A DNA stretch of 64,000 nt from Pseudomonas morbosilactucae (lineage in GTDB: Bacteria > Pseudomonadota > Gammaproteobacteria > Pseudomonadales > Pseudomonadaceae), in assembly GCF_023241715.1 (NCBI RefSeq), contig NZ_JALQCW010000002.1, positions 62,001 through 126,000 of the forward strand, given 5' to 3'. The notes beneath the pieces are model-generated. The model saw nothing but the letters and a program-made list of their open reading frames with translations. It made no database searches and was not told the origin of the DNA. The translations under genes were made by a program, and so were the position numbers. Every line of letters begins with the position of its first letter. Position 1 is the stretch's first letter. Below are positions 54,909 to 62,795 of this stretch, piece after piece.

Positions 54909-55091
54909 TGAACTTTCCCAATCAAAACGTCAAAAACAACAACCCAACACGCCCAAAAACTAAAGATACCGGACACCCAACATGTTACTCACTTAGGTTG
55001 AAACAATAATTACACCCCTTGTTAACCCCGAGTGAACTCGCTCAGCATTAGTCGTTGCTACACAGAGGCACACCTTCCAAGCCTCAGCACA

Positions 55092-55610
55092 TCAGCGAAA
55101 TTTTAAAGCGTGTTGCCAATCAACGATTTTTTCTGCAAAGGCTCTGTCCGACTGCAAAGAGTTCGTCTCACCAACGAACATTGGATCCGTTAGTATTTCA
55201 GCTTCTTCTTCGTCAGTTAACACAACAGCTTTGCCCGCTTTTTTCTCAACTATGTATCTTTGACCGGCCATATAATCATAGGCATCAATGATGGAGCTTT
55301 CCGCTGCACTCAAACCATCAGGAGCACCCTCCGCAAAAAACACAATAAGATCTGAAAGCGCGTAAAAATAAAAATTCCTGAGCACTTCAATATAGTCAGC
55401 ATTTTGCTCTTCTACCACGGTAGAATCGATTACACTGTCAATAGACGCAGTATTTAATTTCGAACTTCCAGACACAAGGCAAGCCCATAACTCATCCATA
55501 AACAAAGCAACCTCTTTCGGCATATCAACACCCATTTCTTTAAGGATGCAACCGAATCGGTAAAACGCATTTAACAGTACAAACAGAGAGACTCTTTCTG
55601 AAATATTCAT
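55092..55610 (-). CDS. hypothetical protein, immunity-like
   Basis: 172 residues from ATG 55610, with AAGGA six bases upstream. Helical and strongly acidic in the second half (AAESSIIDAYDYMAGQRYIVEKKAGKAVVLTDEEEAEILTDPMFVG). No signal peptide. The first half, with ISERVSLFVLLNAFYRFGCILKEMGVDMPKEVALFMDELW, resembles DUF416-like immunity families in style only. A longer frame to 55694 starts without a ribosome site. Confidence 0.6.
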   Translation of the reverse strand: MNISERVSLFVLLNAFYRFGCILKEMGVDMPKEVALFMDELWACLVSGSSKLNTASIDSVIDSTVVEEQNADYIEVLRNFYFYALSDLIVFFAEGAPDGLSAAESSIIDAYDYMAGQRYIVEKKAGKAVVLTDEEEAEILTDPMFVGETNSLQSDRAFAEKIVDWQHALKFR

Positions 55611-55703
55611 CGCACATCCTTGTCTATTTACTAAATTCAGAGATGAAATCGTTTTTTCGTAATGTGGAACATTACCATCATTGTCGCTCAGCAAGTTCAG
55701 TTC

Positions 55704-56196
55704 TTAATCAGGCTTACTCAAAATCCTACTCACTTCTTTCATAACTCTGGGATCTCGCTTTGATTGCCGAGTGAGTATATCAAGCCCAAGAGCAATTCCT
55801 TCTTTACCCTGAGATGTTGCGGAAATGAACTGTTGCTGAAAAAACCTCATAGCCGAGACCTTATCGTAATGCCGAGCAACTAAATCACCCAAGTGCCAGC
55901 ACAATTCAATATTTAGATAACTATGATAGTTATTCCCCAACGCATCTAACAGTAATTTCCTCTGGCCATCCGAGATAATATCCATATCAGTAGCCAGCTT
56001 TACTATAAAAATTTCAATGCCTGGCTTATTGAACAAGTCTTCAGTTGAGAGTAGGTAGACAATGAAGCCCAGGCACTCCTCCGAGAAAAACTCATTGGCT
56101 AACGTGGCATTTTCATAAATATCAGCTTGCTTCGCAATTGACTTACGCGCACCTTTACCGTTCGCTGCATGGAGCGCACTTAATTACTTCTTTCAC
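55704..56196 (-). pseudogene. immunity-like helical protein, broken by one extra base
   Basis: If one base is removed near 56178 the frame reads from GTG 56196 (AAGGAG upstream) as MKEVIKALHAANGKGARKSIAKQ... through ELCWHLGDLVARHYDKVSAMRFFQQQF to SRILSKPD, 163 residues. As it stands, the GTG frame stops after 13 codons and the main frame has no good start. HEAT-like helices and the strong ribosome site suggest a genuine immunity gene that is either decayed or mis-sequenced. Confidence 0.6.
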
Positions 56197-56354
56197 TTAA
56201 ATCTCCTTGTGCGCGCCATATCATCGGCACAAATGCTCATTATCCATAAAGTTTAAAAACAAGGTCTAGTCTGAGCCGCTAGTTGGCAGAACAACAGCAA
56301 GACAGTCGAGCAGACGGACTATTTACAGAAGACACTGCCGATCAAGCAATAGCG

Positions 56355-56753
56355 TTATTCAATTCTCAACTCTGCAGATTTCGCATGAACCCTGATATAT
56401 TCATCGCCTATCAACCTAATAAAAAAGTGAAACTCTTTATTACTTTTACACTCTGCCACTAGCCAATCATGATCAAAGTCATCCGGTGATTTATAACCCA
56501 ACTCCTCCACATCCATGAGCGTTCCCTTCAAAACACCAGAAATCATATCCAAGTAATCAATACACAAAAACACCATCACCAAATTAATATTCGGATTTAT
56601 AGCATGATAGTCATTCGACTTGAACCTCAACATTGCCGAACAATCGTAAGTACCGACCAAAACCTCAACCAATGAAAAACAATTATGCAAGTCATATTGT
56701 TCAAACCCACTTTGAACACAGACATTATCTTCAACTAAAAAGTTCTTTTCCAT
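56355..56753 (-). CDS. hypothetical protein, immunity-like
   Basis: 132 residues from ATG 56753 (MEKNFLVEDNVCVQSGFEQYDLHNCFSLVEVLVGTYDCSAMLRF). Soluble, with beta-rich N-terminal half (SLVEVLVGTYDCSAMLRFKSNDY) and a helical middle. A GTG four codons upstream is an alternative. The family is not recognised; location and low GC suggest immunity. Confidence 0.55.
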   Translation of the reverse strand: MEKNFLVEDNVCVQSGFEQYDLHNCFSLVEVLVGTYDCSAMLRFKSNDYHAINPNINLVMVFLCIDYLDMISGVLKGTLMDVEELGYKSPDDFDHDWLVAECKSNKEFHFFIRLIGDEYIRVHAKSAELRIE

Positions 56754-57089
56754 AAGCTCACGCACATCCCGCTTATCACTTATTCATAATAAAACAATCA
56801 AACCACCCAAAAAACAAAGCACCTTAAACGACAAAAAATCTAGAGAATCGCAAAGTACTTATTAACCAAACAATTAATTATTCCCAACCTTACAAAACGC
56901 CCCATAACCCACCCCAAACACCATCAATAGCCAAATTCCTATTCACTTAGCAAATACCCCCACCTCTTCCCCCTTGACCACCAAGCGTTACAACTTTAGT
57001 AACGACAACATAAAGCAGTTAAACACTAAAGCCTCACAACCCCACGCCAACCAACTTAACAGACTATAAACCTCTCACACTAGAAACCT
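56754..57089. other. AT-rich non-coding gap
   Basis: 336 bp with many stops in all frames. The segment near 57010-57090 shares ~70 bp of degraded similarity with 58558-58621, beyond the 3' end of the duplicated ankyrin gene, so it is part of the duplication. Confidence 0.5.
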
Positions 57090-57696
57090 TTAAGCCAACT
57101 TCTCATCAATATACTTTGCAATACTTAGCCGATTCAAACTTCGCGCTGTCTGCCCCAACGAAGTTAACTCATCAACATTGAGGGCGAGCCCTTTTGAAAA
57201 AAGCATACTCAAACATTCTATCCCTTCTTTTTCACCATCAAGACATAGAACAGACTGCAGAGCAGGCGTCAATCCATTTTCAGCCACAGACTTTAGGTCC
57301 GCTCCACTCTCAATCAACCTTGTCGCGCGCGACACATTTCCAAATTTAACCAGCGATGAAAGTGTGGTAATTCCTGCATCATCCGTAGTATCTATAATGT
57401 TTTTATCTTTATACCACCCAAGTACCCACTCAAATACGTCACTCTCATCACCCAACGATACCTGATGAAGTAAACTCTCACCTCCGAGCTCCGTCCTCTG
57501 ATAAAAATCAACCCCATTAACGGCCAGAAACTCTAATAACTCCACGTTATCAACAACATAAAACAATACCGGAATACCGTCAGTCACCTCTTTTTTTAAG
57601 ATATATGGAAGCAAACGTCTTACGCCGCTTTCATCTCCGTCAAAAAAAAGCACCGCTCGCTTCAAATAGATCATTCAAAATATCTTCATCATTCAT
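57090..57696 (-). pseudogene. ankyrin-repeat protein, frame-shifted near the N terminus
   Basis: 201 residues if one base is removed from an eight-A run on the plus strand (57642-57649). The start ATG 57696 (MNDEDILNDLFEASGA) overlaps the preceding fragment's stop and has AGGTAG upstream; the downstream frame continues FFDGDESGVRRLLPYIL. Ankyrin-like repeats: GGESLLHQVSLGDESDVFEWVLGW, DDAGITTLSSLVKFGNVSRATRLIESGADLKSVAENGLTPALQSVLC. Ankyrin proteins are frequent immunity partners in T6SS and Rhs loci. Its 3' end is duplicated at 58619-58790. Confidence 0.65.
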
Positions 57697-57844
57697 CGAT
57701 TACTACCTGTAGGAATGCAAGCAACCACTGATAAATTTTCCGAGACTCTAAATCACCACCGACCCAAACACTAAAAATGCCCGTTCCATATCGAGGCAAA
57801 AATACTCTTTCAACCAAGCTCAAATCTTTCCCTACCGCTGCCAT
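57689..57844 (-). CDS. short ORF, C-terminal fragment of unknown protein
   Basis: 51 residues from ATG 57844 (MAAVGKDLSLVERVFLPRYGTGIFSVWVGGDLESRKIYQWLLAFLQVVIDE). It ends in an 8-nt overlap with the ankyrin gene's start, implying translational coupling. The frame stays open upstream to a TTG at 57871 but not further. It looks like the tail of a larger gene or a small coupled protein. Confidence 0.4.
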   Translation of the reverse strand: MAAVGKDLSLVERVFLPRYGTGIFSVWVGGDLESRKIYQWLLAFLQVVIDE

Positions 57845-57973
57845 ATACTGAATACACCAAAAAATAGACAAATAACCCGATGGATAAAATATTTAATCCT
57901 CATGCATCGCGCGCCACACTTAACCACAACTTCGAATACCGACATCAATACAAACAACACACTCTCAGCTTAG

Positions 57974-58471
57974 TTATAACCAAGAAGGCTCATCCTCATA
58001 AGAATAAAGCAGCGAGTAGACAGTTGTTGGCTGCCCTGCAAATATTATCTTTTCCTTTAATACTTTGCCTGAGGTGAACACAAACCCGGCATCAAGCATG
58101 TGCTTCATTAGTAATGCCTTAGAACTGTCGCTCAGAGACTCGATACTTGGTTCCTCTTCGCCTCCATCTTCAAGCAATGACGACAGATAAAAATATTTCC
58201 CGACAAATGAAACTCGCAATACAGCCGATAATTTTACACCCTCAATAAAATACAAATAACTCACATCCGCATTCGGCTCAGTGTCTTCATTAACATTATA
58301 ATGAGCCTCAAGAAACCGCAAAACCTCAGGGTATTTTTGCTTATCAAAAAACGTATGTGAGAACAAATAACTCGGAGACTCTAAACTTTCGTATGCAGCT
58401 TTTAAGTGAGAGACCAGCACATCCCAGCTAAAACATGGATCACTGGATGTCTTAGCCTGAGAAGTATCCAT
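57974..58471 (-). CDS. hypothetical protein, immunity-like
   Basis: 165 residues (MDTSQAKTSSDPCFSWDVLVSHLKAAYESLESPSYLFSHTFFDKQKYPEVLRFLEAHYNVNEDTEPNADVSYLYFIEGVKLSAVLRVSFVGKYFYLSSLLEDG...). Soluble, acidic, alpha/beta. No domain recognised. Minus strand, downstream of the DUF4262 gene and the ankyrin fragment. Low GC. Probable orphan immunity gene. Confidence 0.55.
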   Translation of the reverse strand: MDTSQAKTSSDPCFSWDVLVSHLKAAYESLESPSYLFSHTFFDKQKYPEVLRFLEAHYNVNEDTEPNADVSYLYFIEGVKLSAVLRVSFVGKYFYLSSLLEDGGEEEPSIESLSDSSKALLMKHMLDAGFVFTSGKVLKEKIIFAGQPTTVYSLLYSYEDEPSWL

Positions 58472-58618
58472 GTATTTTTCCTACGCCATATTAATCAACA
58501 CGAACCCGGCAGGTAGCCCACCACAAGCTTAATAAAAATGCTTCAACCGTTCAAAACAAAAACTAAACCCTCACAATACCAATTTAACAGCCTACAACTT
58601 ACTCAAGCCACAAACCTC

Positions 58619-58790
58619 TCACACCAACTTTTCTTCAATACACTTTGCAATACTTAGCCGATTCAGATTTCGTGCTGTCTGCGCCAACGAAGTCAACTCC
58701 TCAGCACCGAGAACAAGGCCCTTTGAAAAAAGCATATCCAAACACTCTATCGTCTCTTTTTCGCCCTCAAGGCATAGAAATGATACAGGA
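58619..58790 (-). pseudogene. 3' fragment of a second ankyrin gene
   Basis: The frame reads ...PVSFLCLEGEKETIECLDMLFSKGLVLGAEELTSLAQTARNLNRLSIAKCIEEKLV and stops at 58619. It aligns closely with the C-terminal ~50 residues of the protein at 57090 (DGEKEGIECLSMLFSKGLALNVDELTSLGQTARSLNRLSIAKYIDEKLA). Its 5' side abuts the DUF4262 stop at 58796, so the front of the gene has been replaced by an incoming cassette. Confidence 0.8.
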
Positions 58791-58795
58791 GAATG

Positions 58796-59530
58796 TCAAC
58801 CCCAGATGTGCCACTCTGTTTCATGCTTGTCACGCCAAAGTGCATGGCCGAGTTCTAAGTTGACTACCTTTATAAGAGACGTGTCAAAAGCCAAAAACAT
58901 TCCAAGTGGAACTACACGTACTTCAGCAGGAAGTGTGTCGGGACCCGAACCAGCGAACAATTCCCATTGATCGTCCTCCCATCTTGTGGCTTCAGTTATT
59001 TTTTCGCCACGCAACGCTCTAAGATTAGTTACGGCAACAGATCGATCTGAAATTGATTGGCAACTCCAGACTTCATTTAGCCAGCGCCAAATTGGTGCCT
59101 TGTGGATGCTCCATGATTCACTTAAATCAGGTATATCAATCGTCCAATGATCTGGGTCTGGAATTATCTGTAATGCAGAAATCTCTTCTAAGCTGTAGAA
59201 GTCCAGCGCTCCCAGCATCAACTTTTTTGTCCAGGAGTCATCAGCTTTTCGAAGTTTAAATGAGCCAAGAGAGTTGATTTTTAACTCTAAATCAATTTTA
59301 GATGGCTGTGATTTTATTAAGTCCGCCACTCCATCAATAATTTTTTTTATTTCGTTTGCGGAGTAAAAATAAGAGCCCGGCATTATTAACTCGTAACCTA
59401 TAGCTTCCTTGAGGCCGATGGTGTAAGAAAACCTCGGCAACGGCCCGCCAGCGATCACGTAAACATGGTAGCCATAGGAGGCTATATTTGATCTTATTAA
59501 GTCTAGCGCTCTCTGCTTTTCTTTTTTCAT
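58796..59530 (-). CDS. DUF4262 domain protein
   Basis: 244 residues. N-terminal DUF4262 (MKKEKQRALDLIRSNIASYGYHVYVIAGGPLPRFSYTIGLKEAIGYELIMPG...), C-terminal part of unknown fold (VVPLGMFLAFDTSLIKVVNLELGHALWRDKHETEWHIWG). Soluble. DUF4262 proteins often sit next to toxin genes and are thought to act as immunity or stress factors. AT-rich; it lies one gene after the immunity-like gene at 59679. Confidence 0.75.
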   Translation of the reverse strand: MKKEKQRALDLIRSNIASYGYHVYVIAGGPLPRFSYTIGLKEAIGYELIMPGSYFYSANEIKKIIDGVADLIKSQPSKIDLELKINSLGSFKLRKADDSWTKKLMLGALDFYSLEEISALQIIPDPDHWTIDIPDLSESWSIHKAPIWRWLNEVWSCQSISDRSVAVTNLRALRGEKITEATRWEDDQWELFAGSGPDTLPAEVRVVPLGMFLAFDTSLIKVVNLELGHALWRDKHETEWHIWG

Positions 59531-59678
59531 GGTCGTGCACTTTAAGGTTTATGAATGTCTTTATGGTAATTCTCGCATAGTGCGGCCATATTTTCCTTGA
59601 TCGTTTTAAAAACCCTACTTCACATGCAACCCAAGCAAATTTAAAAAAGCACTCACCACACACATATATATTAAAAAA

Positions 59679-60073
59679 TCAACCTAATAGCTTTCTTCTT
59701 GCACCATTCACAGCATCTAAAAAGATCTCCTTATTAGAATCGCTAACTTTAAGACTATCCATCAAACCAATAGAACGCTCAATTGCATCTAGCATCATTG
59801 AAATCCTATGCTGCTCATCAGACTCCTTAAACTCCCCATGCGATATGTGCAAGCGAAATTCCAACTCTTTTCTTCGGTTGTTTTTTCTTACAATCTCCGG
59901 CACTCCATCAAGAAATTTTTCAGACAGAATTATTGAGATAAACGACCACCTCTCTACATTATCAACTGATGCACCAGATAATAATTCGTTCATGACAGGC
60001 TCAATTTTTTTCTAGCCACCTTCTCGCTGCCATTCAGATCAACATCAATTTCACCCGACATCCAAAATTTCAT
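59679..60073 (-). pseudogene. immunity protein of the hcp-linked toxin, frame-shifted
   Basis: 131 residues if one base is restored to the seven-T run at 60005-60011: MKFWMSGEIDVDLNGSEKVARKKIEPVMNELLSGASVDNVERW...LLG. The opening MKFWMSGEID and length resemble the Imm44 type of polymorphic-toxin immunity proteins (tentative). As read, the first frame stops after 27 codons; the distal frame can restart at ATG 59993. The start ATG overlaps the toxin stop (ATGA), the usual coupling of toxin and immunity genes. Confidence 0.6.
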
Positions 60074-60463
60074 AAATAACCTTCTTCAATAATCACTTTT
60101 ATTGAGCCGAGGTCTTGCCCCACCATTTTTTTCTTGTACTCGGTAATTTTTTCATTTTGCCAACGGTGCATTTCACGCTTAGTTCCGGATGCCTCAAATT
60201 GCATTTCAACATTCTCTTTCTCTAAGTAGCTGGCCGAGTACCTTTTTTTTTCCCTCTAGTTGTTTCAACATATTTAGCCACACTACTTTCATCATCATGC
60301 GCCAAATCTCTATCTCTTAGTGTGTATCCAACTGCCGGAATTTAACTATCTAGGCTATTACCATGTACTTTTCCATGCCCACATCCTCGACGTAGATCGC
60401 ACTCAGAGGAACAGGCGCAAATTGGAGTTCACGTGGTGTTTCAGCAGCAGTTTCAGTGGTCAT
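60070..60463 (-). pseudogene. small toxin of URI/GIY-YIG-like type, decayed or mis-sequenced
   Basis: The start ATG 60463 gives MTTETAAETPRELQFAPVPLSAIYVEDVGMEK. The restored protein (131 residues) continues VHGNSLDS-xIPAVGYTLRDRDLAHDDESSVAKYVETTRGKKK...RYSASYLEKENVEMQFEASGTKREMHRWQNEKITEYKKKMVGQDLG. Breaks: one base missing at T4 60369-60372, a TAA at 60342-60344, one base missing at T9 60243-60251. HGNS, the KYVETTRG and RYSASYLE region, and GTKREMHRWQ are like Tox-URI (GIY-YIG-fold) nuclease toxins of Rhs/T6SS systems. No PAAR, VgrG or MIX domain: a small cargo toxin downstream of hcp. Confidence 0.55.
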
Positions 60464-60595
60464 CAAAGCATCTCACCCGCAGCCAGCCGGCCCGGGATTT
60501 GAAGGAAGTCGTAGGGGGGGTATCAGGCGCGGCGGGCGCTAAGGCCCGCTGCAGCGGCGCGTCTTGACCAGAACGAAAAAGACGCCCGCACCGCC

Positions 60596-61114
60596 TTAGC
60601 CCGCGACCGGGGTGCGCCAGTCGTCAGAACCGGAAGTCCCGGAAACCTCGTGGGTCCAGGTGATCTTGCGGTAGGTGAAGTGCACGTCTTCCAGGTGGGT
60701 GAAGTGGGCGTTCGATGGGTCCTGGCAGTTGTGCATGTAGTCCTTGATGTCGACGATGATCGCGTCTTCAAGGGTGGTGGTGAAGTAGTGCTCCTGGGTA
60801 CCGGCAGCGGACGTGCGGTACCAGTGGATAACGATCTCGGTCAGGCGCTCGCCCGAGGTCAGGGCCGCCAGCAACAGGGGCGAAGCCTTGTCGAAAACCT
60901 TGGTGATGATCACCGGCTTGTGTACGCGCTGGCCGGTGGGTTGGCCGGATTGCGGGTCACGGGGAATGATCACTTCGTGCTGGAAGCCCTGGACCATGAC
61001 CTGGTCTTCGTGGCCTTCCTGATAGGTGTTGCCCACCGAGTCGGCGGTGAAGGCGCCAGCAGTGATCAGGCCTTGTTTGGTGCCAGTGACGGACATGTAC
61101 GCGGGTGTAGCCAT
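60596..61114 (-). CDS. hcp: Hcp family T6SS tube protein/effector carrier
   Basis: 172 residues from ATG 61114 with AAGGAG upstream. MATPAYMSVTGTKQGLITAGAFTADSVGNTYQEGHEDQVMVQGFQHEVIIPRD opens a complete Hcp beta-barrel; KVFDKASPLLLAALTSGERL, YFTTTLEDAIIVDIKDYM and DVHFTYRKITWTHEVSGTSGSDDW follow. Hcp hexamers stack to form the T6SS inner tube and can carry small effectors in the lumen. No other T6SS core genes are within this window, so it is an orphan hcp in front of toxin and immunity genes. A possible -24/-12 promoter and palindromic sites lie upstream. Confidence 0.93.
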   Translation of the reverse strand: MATPAYMSVTGTKQGLITAGAFTADSVGNTYQEGHEDQVMVQGFQHEVIIPRDPQSGQPTGQRVHKPVIITKVFDKASPLLLAALTSGERLTEIVIHWYRTSAAGTQEHYFTTTLEDAIIVDIKDYMHNCQDPSNAHFTHLEDVHFTYRKITWTHEVSGTSGSDDWRTPVAG

Positions 61115-61180
61115 GGGATGCACTCCTTGCAAAAAAGGGCGGGATCGACAAGCCAAATGGCTTGAGGGACGCCCTAGAGA

Positions 61181-61197
61181 TATCAAAACCCATGCCA
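61181..61197 (-). promoter_or_regulatory. sigma54-like promoter upstream of hcp
   Basis: On the minus strand TGGCATG-GGTT-TTGAT has the -24/-12 spacing of sigma54 promoters (consensus TGGCACG-N4-TTGCW), with one mismatch in the -24 box and A for the C of the -12 GC. It is 67 nt upstream of the hcp start. T6SS hcp genes in Pseudomonas are often sigma54-dependent. The -12 mismatch lowers confidence. Confidence 0.4.
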
Positions 61198-61280
61198 ATT
61201 CATAAATATTCTTTATTTATCAAATAGATACATAAAATACAGACCCATTTTCACTGCCTTTCCGCGGTTTTCCCCGGGCC

Positions 61281-61326
61281 CAGTGCGCAAGAAGTTGCGC
61301 AGTACTGCGCAACTTCTTGCGCACTG
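61281..61326. promoter_or_regulatory. 46-bp perfect palindrome made of two 18-bp sites, upstream of hcp
   Basis: Two head-to-head copies of TGCGCAA-N4-TTGCGCA (61284-61301 and 61306-61323), each itself palindromic, form a perfect palindrome of 46 bp centred at 61303/61304. It lies ~85-130 bp upstream of the -24/-12-like element for hcp, where enhancer-binding proteins usually bind. It could extrude as a hairpin. Confidence 0.75.
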
Positions 61327-61388
61327 CCCTGCAGCCCTTTAATGACGTGGCCTACAGCCCTTTTAGCAGGTTAATTGAGCGATTGAAG

Positions 61389-61406
61389 TGCGCAACTTCT
61401 TGCGCA
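61389..61406. promoter_or_regulatory. third copy of the 18-bp palindrome
   Basis: TGCGCAACTTCTTGCGCA is identical to the second site of the 46-bp palindrome, 83 nt further right and 67 nt upstream of the dinB-like start at 61473. Same regulator likely binds all three. Confidence 0.65.
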
Positions 61407-61472
61407 GTTGCTCCCTGGGTTGCCAAGCTGTGCCATTCGCCGTCAATGGCCCTGCCCCTCCAGGAAAAAACC

Positions 61473-62009
61473 GTGAACCGCACCGAGCAACTGTGCCTGA
61501 TGGCCCGCTACAACCAGTGGATGAACCACCGCCTGTACAGCGCCGCCATGACCCTGCCCGACGCCGATATCAGCGCCGAGCGCCAGGCCTTTTTCGGGTC
61601 GATTCTCGGCACCTTGAATCACCTGCTGGCGGGGGATCGGGTCTGGCTCAAGCGCTTTGCCCAGCACCCGGCCAAGCACTCGGCTCTGGCGCCTCTGGAC
61701 GACGTGGCGACGCCCGGGAACCTGCGCACTTTGCTGTGCAGTGACATCCGCGAACTGTGGCAGCAGCGTCAGTGGCAGGACCAGCTCATCCTCGACTGGG
61801 CCGCCAGCCTCAGCGAAGCCGACCTGGACCACGACCTGGAATACCGCAACATGCAAGGGCTGGCGGGCGCGCGAAACTTCTACAGCCTGTTGCTGCATTT
61901 CTTCAACCACCAGACCCACCATCGCGGCCAGGCCACCACCCTGCTGACCCAGGCGGGTGTGGACGTGGGTGACACCGACCTGTTGGCGCTGATTCCCTCA
62001 AGCCTCTGA
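61473..62009 (+). CDS. DinB family protein
   Basis: 178 residues from GTG 61473 with AGGAAA upstream. Four-helix DinB/YfiT fold: MARYNQWMNHRLYSAAMTLP, ILGTLNHLLAGDRVWLKRF (first His of the metal triad) and LLLHFFNHQTHHRGQATTLL (other His residues). DinB proteins are metal-binding and often thiol-transferase-like. In-frame upstream sequence (to 61317) crosses the palindromic repeats and is not coding. It overlaps the convergent small gene by 12 nt. Confidence 0.85.
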   Translation: MNRTEQLCLMARYNQWMNHRLYSAAMTLPDADISAERQAFFGSILGTLNHLLAGDRVWLKRFAQHPAKHSALAPLDDVATPGNLRTLLCSDIRELWQQRQWQDQLILDWAASLSEADLDHDLEYRNMQGLAGARNFYSLLLHFFNHQTHHRGQATTLLTQAGVDVGDTDLLALIPSSL

Positions 62010-62336
62010 GGTGGCCTCGGCCCAACGCGTCCGCAACAGCGGCAGCGCGCTGTGGCGCCAGAAGTCCGTAGAGACCTGGCCGCTGGACAGGCCGCCGTGG
62101 GCGAAGGGCTCGACGAAGAAGTGCCCCGGGGTGCTGAGGGGCTTGCCGGTCAGCCGGGCGAAGGCTTCGACAATCAGTTGTTCCAGTGCCTCGGCACTGG
62201 CGGGTAATGCCGTATCGGCAAACTGCTCGGCCATGGCTCGCCACAGATAGGGGTCGCCGCGTAATCCCCAGGGCATGGGTTCCTCGGCAAACAGCTGGCC
62301 AAGGGTGCTGTACCGCACCATGAAAAACTCCGGCAT
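61998..62336 (-). CDS. conserved small protein
   Basis: 112 residues from ATG 62336 (MPEFFMVRYSTLGQLFAEEPMPWGLRGDPYLWRAMAEQFADTALPASAEALEQLIVEAFARLTGKPLSTPGHFFVEPFAHGGLSSGQVSTDFWRHSALPLLRTRW). No family recognised. Soluble, no signal. It is convergent with DinB, with a 12-bp 3' overlap. Confidence 0.65.
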   Translation of the reverse strand: MPEFFMVRYSTLGQLFAEEPMPWGLRGDPYLWRAMAEQFADTALPASAEALEQLIVEAFARLTGKPLSTPGHFFVEPFAHGGLSSGQVSTDFWRHSALPLLRTRWAEATSEA

Positions 62337-62406
62337 CGATTTATGAGCGAGCAATCTAGCCTCTGGCCCGGGCTTCTGCGACTATGCGCGCGGAAAAATC
62401 ACCCCC

Positions 62407-62706
62407 TTGCTAAGGAATGGCATCATCAAAGCGCTCACCCCTCTGCTTCTCGCGTCCCTGCTGTCCGTGGCAGGCTGCGGCACCCTGATCGCCCGTACCC
62501 CCAACTCCTCCAGTGGCTATGACTACTACCGGGGCACCCAGGCCAATGTCGAACTGCTGACCATGCGCGGCTCCAGCGGCTACGAAGGCTACGCCACCGT
62601 GTTCTGCTGGGTGACCATTGTCTGCCCTGTGGTGGCGATTGCCAGCCTGCCGGTGGACGTGGTGACCGACACCGTCCTGCTGCCCTACGACGCGATGAAT
62701 AACTGA
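62407..62706 (+). CDS. YceK/YidQ-like lipoprotein
   Basis: ~99 residues; the start is uncertain (TTG 62407 used). Lipobox LLSVAGCGTL places the anchor Cys ~24. The mature part has SSGYDYYRGTQANVELLTMRGS and CPVVAIASLPVDVVTDTVLLPYDAM, the pattern of the YceK/YidQ (DUF1375) lipoproteins. A second, similar gene follows. Confidence 0.75.
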   Translation: MLRNGIIKALTPLLLASLLSVAGCGTLIARTPNSSSGYDYYRGTQANVELLTMRGSSGYEGYATVFCWVTIVCPVVAIASLPVDVVTDTVLLPYDAMNN

Positions 62707-62795
62707 AGCGTCGCCCGCCACACGGCCTGTCCCATCACCGCGGAACCTTCATCATCAAAACCTTGATTAACAAACCCCTTATCAACAAAAACTTC

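Noticed and set aside
60523..60771. 82-codon minus-strand frame within and after hcp
   Set aside because: Overlaps hcp in another frame and has Thr/Arg-rich low-complexity composition.
53128..61280. mobile element or prophage as source of the island
   Set aside because: No integrase, transposase, tRNA end or terminal repeat is visible; only composition and immunity-like genes mark it.
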